A stretch of DNA of 8,018 bases from Candidatus Altimarinota bacterium (GTDB lineage: Bacteria; Patescibacteriota; Gracilibacteria; UBA4473). The stretch lies in NCBI GenBank assembly GCA_027028725.1, contig JALVIB010000066.1, positions 1 to 8,018 on the forward strand, written 5' to 3'. A program made the position numbers and the translations under genes. Under the pieces are notes generated by a model that was not told the origin of the DNA, did no database searches, and worked only from the letters and a program-made list of their open reading frames with translations. Position 1 is the first letter of the stretch. Every line of letters begins with the position of its first letter. Positions 4,046-8,018 of this stretch are shown here, in pieces.

Positions 4046-5741
4046 ATAAATCTTTAACCATATAAGTACACTGCAATTTATAGCCAAATTTGCGATAATA
4101 TTCGCGTGTTCCAATTCCTGCAATGATCGCGATTTTCTTCTTCCCCCACTCATTTTTCGCGATTTTTTCTGCCTCTGCTAAAAGTTTTCTCCCCAATCCG
4201 CGGTGCTGTCCGCGAGATTGTCCGTCTTTATCACCAACTGAAATTTCCGCACCATAGGAATGCACTTCACGAATTAAAGCGGAATCCTTTAAACTCGGGT
4301 AAAATCCCGCGAAAATTTCCGAACTTGGTTTACGCAGACGAAGTAAAGCGTAAATTGTTTTTTTATCCGGTGATTCAAAAGAAAGAAAAGTTTCTGTACC
4401 ATCGCCTGCTTTGTAATCGCGACGAACAAGCTGAATATCGCTTTTTTGCAAGTCTTTTGCAAAACCAATTTCGCGACATCGAATACAATGACATGGCCAT
4501 TCGACTTTGCCAGTTGGGAAAATTTTCTGAAAATCCTCGTCGCCCAAAATTTCGCGGAGTTTTCCCGGTTGTGATTTCATAATTTGCCGAAGGTTAGAAA
4601 ACTTCGCGCCTGATAAAATATTTCCCACAGGAATATCGCGTAAAAGTCGCATAATTCGTGTCCACGGCGGAACAATTTTCTTTATTTTCAAAAGCAGTTT
4701 AATCAGTTCTTTATCATGCATTGGTTCAAATTTTCCTTTTTTCCACCAGTTTGCCAGTTCGGAATTTGGCAAAACTTGGCAGGGATAAATTTTTACAAAA
4801 TCCGGCTTGAAATCGGGGTTTTCAAAAATTTCCCGAAACATCGCCAAATCTTTCGCGGGATTTGAGCCCGGCAATCCCGGCATCAAATGATAACAAAACT
4901 TGAAACCAAAATCGCGCATCAATTTGGTCGCCTTGACGACATCACTTCGCGGTTGGTCGCGCTTGGTCAATTCGGAAACTTCGTCATCAATCGTTTGCAC
5001 ACCAATTTCAATCCGCGTGCAACCATATTTCCGCATTCGCAAAAGCTCCTCGGGCGTAATGTGATCGGGGCGAGTTTCCAAAGTCAGCCCAATAATTCGC
5101 CGTTTGGCAGTTTCATTTTTCTTTTGCGCTTCGGCTAAATTCCGCGATTTTTCGCCATTCGCCGCATCAAAAACATTTTTCAAATACCAACTTTGATAAC
5201 GAGTCGGCAAAAACGACCAAGTTCCACCCATCACGATAATTTCCAGTTTGGAAACAGGATGACCAGAGTCTTCAAGTGCTTTAATTCGGTTGATAACTTG
5301 TTTGTAGGGATGAAAATTGTTGCGCAAGGCGCGTGCTGCCGCCGGTTGAGTTGGCAGATAAGATTTCGGCATTCGCCAATCCGTCGGACAATATACGCAA
5401 CGACCGGGACATCCGTACGGCTTCGTCAAAATCCCAATCGGTGTCACTCCGGAAATCGTCCGCACCGATCTTTTTTGTAAAAGTTTTTTTAAATTTCGCG
5501 CCGCGCCCCGCAAGGCGGTGGGGATTTTTCCACTAGCCCCCTCTTTTTTTTCTCTTTCTTTCATCATCGCGATTAAATCCCGATTCAAAATCGTCGTTCC
5601 GCCTTTCCGCGCCGCGAAATTTCGTTTCTTTTTTTCCAAATCGTCAATATCCTTCGGCGGATTTAGACAAAGCTCATCCAAAAACTCACCAACCAATTTC
5701 GGATTTTCTACTTTTTGACTAACTCTAAATTTTTTCTTCAT
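4044..5741 (-). CDS. elp3: Elp3-type tRNA wobble-uridine modifying enzyme (radical SAM + GNAT)
   Basis: A 565-aa homologue of Elp3, which uses acetyl-CoA and S-adenosylmethionine to place a carboxymethyl group on C5 of U34 in tRNA anticodons. An N-terminal basic region (1-95) precedes the radical SAM domain. The 4Fe-4S cysteines are C111, C115 and C118 (GCPGRCVYCPTDWRMPKSY). Radical SAM hallmarks follow: MGGTWSFLP (171-179), LETRPD (221-226), RIEIGVQT (243-250) and the YHLMPGLPGS segment (284-293). A Cys cluster C417-H-C419-I-R-C422 probably binds zinc. The C-terminal acetyltransferase domain shows the acetyl-CoA loop GQHRGLG (511-517) and the family signature REYYRKFGY (546-554), ending at YMVKDL, so it is complete. 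Residues T75-A81 derive from a 21-bp repeat inserted in frame. It lies 30 bases after hicA and may be co-transcribed with hicBA. Elp3 is typical of archaea and eukaryotes and rare in bacteria; here it works without other Elongator subunits. Confidence 0.95.
   Translation of the reverse strand: MKKKFRVSQKVENPKLVGEFLDELCLNPPKDIDDLEKKKRNFAARKGGTTILNRDLIAMMKEREKKEGASGKIPTALRGAARNLKKLLQKRSVRTISGVTPIGILTKPYGCPGRCVYCPTDWRMPKSYLPTQPAAARALRNNFHPYKQVINRIKALEDSGHPVSKLEIIVMGGTWSFLPTRYQSWYLKNVFDAANGEKSRNLAEAQKKNETAKRRIIGLTLETRPDHITPEELLRMRKYGCTRIEIGVQTIDDEVSELTKRDQPRSDVVKATKLMRDFGFKFCYHLMPGLPGSNPAKDLAMFREIFENPDFKPDFVKIYPCQVLPNSELANWWKKGKFEPMHDKELIKLLLKIKKIVPPWTRIMRLLRDIPVGNILSGAKFSNLRQIMKSQPGKLREILGDEDFQKIFPTGKVEWPCHCIRCREIGFAKDLQKSDIQLVRRDYKAGDGTETFLSFESPDKKTIYALLRLRKPSSEIFAGFYPSLKDSALIREVHSYGAEISVGDKDGQSRGQHRGLGRKLLAEAEKIAKNEWGKKKIAIIAGIGTREYYRKFGYKLQCTYMVKDL
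4301..4318 (-). repeat. Iterated motif, copy 6
   Basis: AAAATCCCGCGAAAATTT inside elp3, encoding IFAGF (about residues 476-480) in a loop early in the acetyltransferase domain, before the conserved IREVHSYG segment. Confidence 0.85.
4851..4863 (+). repeat. Iterated motif, copy 7
   Basis: TTTCGCGGGATTT inside elp3, encoding SNPAK (293-297) just after MPGLPG. Related Elp3 proteins have a same-length segment here (of the type GSTPEKD), so this copy seems to have arisen by base changes rather than insertion. Confidence 0.8.
5491..5529 (+). repeat. Split repeat C, in frame within elp3
   Basis: Flanks AAATTTCGCG and GGATTTTT rebuild the iterated motif (plus orientation). The 21-base core CCGCGCCCCGCAAGG...CGGTGG adds seven residues, TALRGAA (75-81). 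Without it the coding strand would read GKIPRNLKK, closely like the KIPRNFKK written by the intact motif in hicB. Confidence 0.9.
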
Positions 5742-5771
5742 CTTTGAGATTTTAGTTATTTTCGCGAAATT

Positions 5772-5993
5772 TTACTTAAATTGTTCAAATTCTTTTAAAC
5801 TTTTAAACCCCAATTGTTTCGCGATAATTGAAATTGTTTTTGTCTTGAAGTTTTTAGAATGCTTTGAGACAAGAATTAGTTGTCCCGTTTCTAAGTTTTT
5901 CCATAACTCATGCGACCCGCGACATTGTTTGAAAAATGTAAATCCTAATTTTTTTAATCGTTTGATTAAATCGCGATAAGAAAAACTAGACAT
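5772..5993 (-). CDS. hicA: HicA-type mRNA interferase toxin
   Basis: A 73-aa protein of the HicA (YcfA) family, small double-stranded-RNA-binding-like proteins that cleave mRNA and are held in check by HicB. It has the typical N-terminal helix (YRDLIKRLKKLGF), then the catalytic-histidine motif GSH (G26-S27-H28) after CR, a beta hairpin (ELWKNLETGQLILVSKH), and the C-terminal helix with KTISIIAKQLGF. Length fits the family. The ATG at 5993 overlaps the hicB stop (TGATG), which fixes the start; the frame stays open upstream to 6137, but that part lies over hicB and is not coding. The order is antitoxin first, as in many hicBA pairs. The next gene downstream is elp3, after 30 bases. Confidence 0.88.
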   Translation of the reverse strand: MSSFSYRDLIKRLKKLGFTFFKQCRGSHELWKNLETGQLILVSKHSKNFKTKTISIIAKQLGFKSLKEFEQFK

Positions 5994-6211
5994 CAGGAAA
6001 AAGCAGGAATTTGAAAAGTTAAAGGTTTTTTGAAATTTCGCGGGATTTTTTTCTCCTCCATCTTGGCTAAACGAATGGCGTCTAAAAGCCCAATCAAAGC
6101 CGCTTCCGGTGTTTCGTCTTCTGCTACAAAACCCCATTTCTCACAATGCGCTGAATACATTGGCGCCTTCTCATTTTCTGGCGGTTCAATAGTTATTTTG
6201 TAGTTTGTCAT
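5993..6211 (-). CDS. hicB: HicB-type antitoxin, short form
   Basis: A 72-aa antitoxin partner of HicA. The HicB fold is visible: first strand YKITIEP (4-10), then MYSAHCEKWGFVAEDETPEAALIGLLDAIRLA (18-49), which matches the family pattern Y-x-A-x-C-x-x-x-G-x-x-x-x-x-x-T-x-x-E-A followed by a helix. The protein ends soon after that helix, with no ribbon-helix-helix or helix-turn-helix domain, so autoregulation by direct DNA binding would need another mode. Residues K54-K62 (KKIPRNFKK) are written by an iterated motif copy in the C-terminal tail. Its stop codon overlaps the hicA ATG, ensuring coupled translation. A good -10 box (TATAAT) lies about 23 bases upstream of the start. Confidence 0.85.
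   Translation of the reverse strand: MTNYKITIEPPENEKAPMYSAHCEKWGFVAEDETPEAALIGLLDAIRLAKMEEKKIPRNFKKPLTFQIPAFS
6033..6052 (+). repeat. Iterated motif, copy 8
   Basis: AAATTTCGCGGGATTTTTTT in the 3' part of hicB, encoding KKIPRNFKK. Its presence suggests the toxin-antitoxin pair has been resident long enough to acquire the host motif, unlike the left-hand cluster. Confidence 0.85.
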
Positions 6212-6219
6212 TATTTATA

Positions 6220-6227
6220 GTTTAAAC
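6220..6227. promoter_or_regulatory. Palindrome GTTTAAAC near the hicB transcription start
   Basis: A perfect 8-bp palindrome between the -10 box and the hicB start codon, about where transcription should begin. It could be an autoregulatory operator, but it is short and AT-rich and may be chance. Confidence 0.25.
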
Positions 6228-6233
6228 ATCTGA

Positions 6234-6263
6234 ATTATATACATTTCCCGCGAAATAAAGCAA
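6234..6263 (-). promoter_or_regulatory. Promoter of hicBA (possibly also elp3)
   Basis: On the minus strand TTGCTT (6258-6263) and a perfect TATAAT (6234-6239) are separated by 18 bases. The start site would be near 6226, giving a leader of about 15 bases with no Shine-Dalgarno site. Confidence 0.55.
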
Positions 6264-6299
6264 ATCCCGCTGCGCCCCGCAAGGCGGTGGCGAAATTTT
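6262..6299 (+). repeat. Split repeat D, between yidC and hicB
   Basis: Flanks AAATCCCG and CGAAATTTT rebuild the iterated motif (minus orientation) around the 21-base core. It starts three bases after the yidC stop. A near-match of the motif (TTTCCCGCGAAAT) lies just beside it at 6244-6256. Confidence 0.85.
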
Positions 6300-6301
6300 A
6301 A

Positions 6302-7576
6302 CTACGAAACTTTTCTTACGACCTGTGGCTGATCAAGTTTCCAATTCACATAATATTGTTGAGCGATTCCAAACAAAGTTGAAGTCAGCCAGTAAATCCC
6401 CACTGCCGCGGGGAAACTTCGCGTAAAGAAGGCAATCATCACCGGCATTCCCCACTGCATTATGGTATTCATTTGTTCCATTTGTCCCGCTGGCGAGTCT
6501 TTTTTCGCGCTGTGCCCCGCAAGGCGGTGGGGATTTTTGCCGGACTTTTTCTTTTTAGAAATGAATGATAATTTAATCGCTATCCACTGCGCAACTCCCA
6601 CAATTATCGGCAAAACATACAAATTTCGTTCTAATAAATTCATACCAAAAAACCACGGATTAACATCGGTCACATCAACTCCCTGCTGAAAAGAATACAA
6701 ATACGGATCCATTAAATGCGTCAGTCCCCCGCGAACAATGTAGTAAACCCCCAGCATAATCGGAATTTGTAATAACATCGGCAGGCACGAAGAAAGTGGC
6801 GAAATTTTATGAGTTTTATAAAGTTCCATTGTTTTCATAGCAATTTTTTGCTGATCGCCCGCGAATTTTTTCTTAATTTCTTCCAATTTCGGTTGCAGTT
6901 TTTGCATGTTTCGTTGCGACCGCATCGCCTTTTGGTTCGGGATAAAAAGCAATAACCGCACCAAAATAGTTAGCAACACAATTCCCCATCCCAGCGATTT
7001 ATTCGGTAAATGTTGCGTTAGGAAAACCAGCAAATTAAAAAGCGGTTTGGTGATTAGTGAACGGAATAATTGACGAAATGTCCCCGGTTTTTCATAGGTG
7101 AAGGGATCTGATTCGACAACAACCTTTTCGCCGTTTTTATCAAAAGTAAATTCCGCGAAATATTGCCCTTCTTCACTGAAAATATCGTTAGAAAAATCCG
7201 GAATAGTGAAATTTGTTTTCTGATTATTTTCCAGTGAAAATTCCGCGACTTTTTTATCCCCGCATTCAGAAAAATCCTCTATTTCAAAGCGTTTCCCGTT
7301 TACTAATTTGTAAAATTTCAGTGTCGATTCTTCACTTTTGCAAGGAGAAGTAAACGAAATTTTCGCGGGATCTTGGTTTTCAATTGTTAGAGTGACCAAA
7401 TTCCCCAAAACCACGCTGTCGTCTACTGGTTTAATGGAAATAACTTGGTTTTGAGCTGGAATTTTCGCGGGATTTTTTGGCGCAAAAAAGTGCTGATACC
7501 CCAGCATTACTAGGTAAAACACCGCGAACCAAGTGATAATACCTTTGAGAAATTCTGAAATTTTTTCTTTATTCAT
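6302..7576 (-). CDS. yidC: YidC/Oxa1-family membrane protein insertase
   Basis: A 424-aa insertase that places membrane proteins into the inner membrane alone or with SecYEG. An N-terminal membrane segment (about 14-31) is followed by an outside domain (about 35-165), much shorter than the E. coli P1 domain, so total length lies between the long Gram-negative and short Gram-positive forms. The conserved core begins at about 175: a membrane segment with the hydrophilic-groove arginine R207 (LVRLLLF), the cytosolic C1 coiled hairpin (215-256), PMLLQIPIMLGVYYI (266-280), a membrane segment at 320-338, the C2 loop (339-372) and two last segments with MPVMIAFF and GIYWLTSTLFGIAQQYY. H350-S356 in the C2 loop is an in-frame repeat insertion. 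The ATG overlaps the rnpA stop (ATGA), the classical rnpA-yidC arrangement. Two iterated motif copies lie in the outside domain. Confidence 0.96.
   Translation of the reverse strand: MNKEKISEFLKGIITWFAVFYLVMLGYQHFFAPKNPAKIPAQNQVISIKPVDDSVVLGNLVTLTIENQDPAKISFTSPCKSEESTLKFYKLVNGKRFEIEDFSECGDKKVAEFSLENNQKTNFTIPDFSNDIFSEEGQYFAEFTFDKNGEKVVVESDPFTYEKPGTFRQLFRSLITKPLFNLLVFLTQHLPNKSLGWGIVLLTILVRLLLFIPNQKAMRSQRNMQKLQPKLEEIKKKFAGDQQKIAMKTMELYKTHKISPLSSCLPMLLQIPIMLGVYYIVRGGLTHLMDPYLYSFQQGVDVTDVNPWFFGMNLLERNLYVLPIIVGVAQWIAIKLSFISKKKKSGKNPHRLAGHSAKKDSPAGQMEQMNTIMQWGMPVMIAFFTRSFPAAVGIYWLTSTLFGIAQQYYVNWKLDQPQVVRKVS
6501..6538 (+). repeat. Split repeat E, in frame within yidC
   Basis: Flanks TTTTTCGCG and GGATTTTT rebuild the iterated motif (plus orientation). 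The 21-base core adds HRLAGHS (350-356) to the C2 loop. Without it the coding strand would read GKNPAKKDS, matching the NPAK written by intact copies elsewhere. Confidence 0.9.
7357..7371 (+). repeat. Iterated motif, copy 9
   Basis: AAATTTTCGCGGGAT inside yidC, encoding DPAKI (69-73) in the outside domain. Confidence 0.8.
7461..7476 (+). repeat. Iterated motif, copy 10
   Basis: ATTTTCGCGGGATTTT inside yidC, encoding KNPAKI (34-39) just after the first membrane segment. It lies about 105 bases from copy 9. Confidence 0.85.
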
Positions 7577-7914
7577 TTGTTATTGTTTAATTTCTGGACA
7601 AGAATCTGACAAGCTCGGATTAACTTTTGCCGGTCAGTAAATTTGACCGCTCCTTTGTAGATGAAAATCACATTTTTGTCCACAATTTTCCCGACTAAAT
7701 TCCCGCGAAAAATTTCGTAGATTTGCCGGCGGAGACGGTTTCGTTCGACGGCTTTTTTGGAAACTTTTTTTCCAACTACTACGGCAAACCGCGGATTTCG
7801 TCCTTTCCAAACCGGTGAAACAGCAAAAGTAAAGCCGTTAATATGGATTCTTTTGGATTTACGAAAAACTCGGTTAAAGAGATTTGTGGTAAACCGATGG
7901 ATTTTGGCAATCAT
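7573..7914 (-). CDS. rnpA: Ribonuclease P protein component
   Basis: A 113-aa basic protein that binds the RNase P RNA and helps cleave the 5' leader from precursor tRNAs. The signature RNR motif is clear: GKKVSKKAVERNRLRRQIYE (48-67). The preceding GFTFAVSP and RFAVVVGKKV strands and the following KNVIFIYKGAV fit the family, as does the length. The start at ATG 7914 gives MIAKIHRF; no Shine-Dalgarno site is seen, and an iterated motif copy ends a few bases before the ATG. Its UGA stop overlaps the yidC start in ATGA. rpmH (ribosomal protein L34), its usual upstream partner, is not in the window and would lie to the right. Confidence 0.95.
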   Translation of the reverse strand: MIAKIHRFTTNLFNRVFRKSKRIHINGFTFAVSPVWKGRNPRFAVVVGKKVSKKAVERNRLRRQIYEIFRGNLVGKIVDKNVIFIYKGAVKFTDRQKLIRACQILVQKLNNNK

Positions 7915-7932
7915 AAATTTCGCGGGATTTTA
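7915..7932 (+). repeat. Iterated motif, copy 11, in the rnpA leader
   Basis: AAATTTCGCGGGATTTTA directly upstream of the rnpA ATG, occupying the position where a ribosome binding site would be expected. Confidence 0.85.
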
Positions 7933-7936
7933 AGCT

Positions 7937-7953
7937 CTTTGATTTTATCAAAG
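7937..7953. promoter_or_regulatory. Inverted repeat upstream of rnpA
   Basis: CTTTGAT (7937-7943) and ATCAAAG (7947-7953) form a perfect 7+7 inverted repeat with a 3-base spacer. The minus strand reads TTTGATAAAATC across it, so it could contain the rnpA -10 box and an overlapping operator. The 7-3-7 geometry equals that upstream of nrdB, but the sequence differs. Confidence 0.35.
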
Positions 7954-7958
7954 TACAA

Positions 7959-7993
7959 AAAAAATCCTAATTTCGATGAAAAAAGGATTTTTT
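7959..7993 (-). terminator. AU-rich bidirectional terminator-like hairpin upstream of rnpA
   Basis: AAAAAATCCT (7959-7968) pairs with AGGATTTTTT (7984-7993). The interior TTTC-GAT-GAAA can extend the fold. Each strand has a T-run after the stem, eight T on the minus strand. It probably ends transcription of the gene beyond the right edge (expected to be rpmH) before rnpA. The stem has only two G-C pairs, so strength is uncertain. Confidence 0.5.
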
Positions 7994-8018
7994 ATAAAAT
8001 AATTTACTAAGTCCAAGG

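Noticed and set aside
3720..5741. Elp3-hydrolase fusion protein.
   Set aside because: A TAA stop separates them although they share a frame, and Elp3 ends at its normal C terminus.
5994..6137. Upstream extension of the hicA frame to 121 residues.
   Set aside because: The added part lies over hicB in another frame and has no HicA homology; the ATG at 5993 gives a normal-length HicA with a TGATG overlap.
3444..6538. CRISPR array from the five GC-rich repeats.
   Set aside because: Spacing is irregular (hundreds of bases to about 1.8 kb), copies lie inside genes, and no cas gene is seen.
5993..7576. UGA read as glycine (genetic code 25), as in some candidate phyla.
   Set aside because: UGA ends rnpA and hicB precisely at start codons of the next genes, and readthrough gives no sensible continuation of RnpA.
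19..7932. Iterated motif as a polar segregation or Chi-type signal.
   Set aside because: Orientation is mixed (8 to 3 intact, 2 to 3 split), and such signals are normally strongly polar along one replichore; a larger sample could reopen this.

Overview
The window looks like chromosomal DNA from a small-genome bacterium, most likely of the Candidate Phyla Radiation (Patescibacteria). The grounds are an AT-rich sequence, short intergenic gaps, starts without recognisable Shine-Dalgarno sites, an Elp3-type tRNA-modifying enzyme (rare in bacteria outside a few groups) and a mid-length YidC. The lineage is an inference. UGA acts as a stop: rnpA ends in a UGA that overlaps the yidC start (ATGA), and hicB ends in a UGA that overlaps the hicA start (TGATG). 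This argues against the lineages that read UGA as glycine.

Layout. Positions 101-1336 (+) hold four tightly packed small genes of unknown function (202, 60, 90 and 49 aa); the third contains a strong intrinsic-terminator hairpin. Everything from 1359 to 7914 is on the minus strand. In transcription order, from right to left, it comprises rnpA, yidC, a hicB-hicA toxin-antitoxin pair, elp3, an N-terminally truncated alpha/beta-hydrolase remnant, a 309-base regulatory and repeat region, a class I ribonucleotide reductase small subunit, and a D-Ala-D-Ala carboxypeptidase-like protein. rnpA-yidC is the conserved pair usually found next to rpmH, often near the replication origin; rpmH would lie past the right edge.

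The most striking signal is not a gene. A motif with core TCGCGGGAT, usually flanked by T/A runs (TTTCGCGGGATTT), occurs 11 times exactly in 8 kb on the two strands, inside genes and between them, where about 0.06 copies would be expected. In five further places the same motif is split by a 21-bp GC-rich hairpin core, always with the core in the same orientation. Since 21 is a multiple of 3, two of these insertions sit in frame, adding seven residues to YidC and seven to Elp3. The motif resembles an iterated site such as a DNA-uptake sequence or HIP1. The nested core looks like a miniature element that targets it, or a co-evolved variant of it.

The four-gene cluster at the left contains no copy of the motif, which fits a recent arrival. 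The hydrolase remnant begins exactly at a motif copy, immediately after the elp3 stop codon, which suggests that motif copies act as recombination junctions. Housekeeping functions in the window are tRNA processing (RnpA), membrane protein insertion (YidC), wobble-uridine modification (Elp3), dNTP supply (NrdB) and peptidoglycan trimming (DacA-like).
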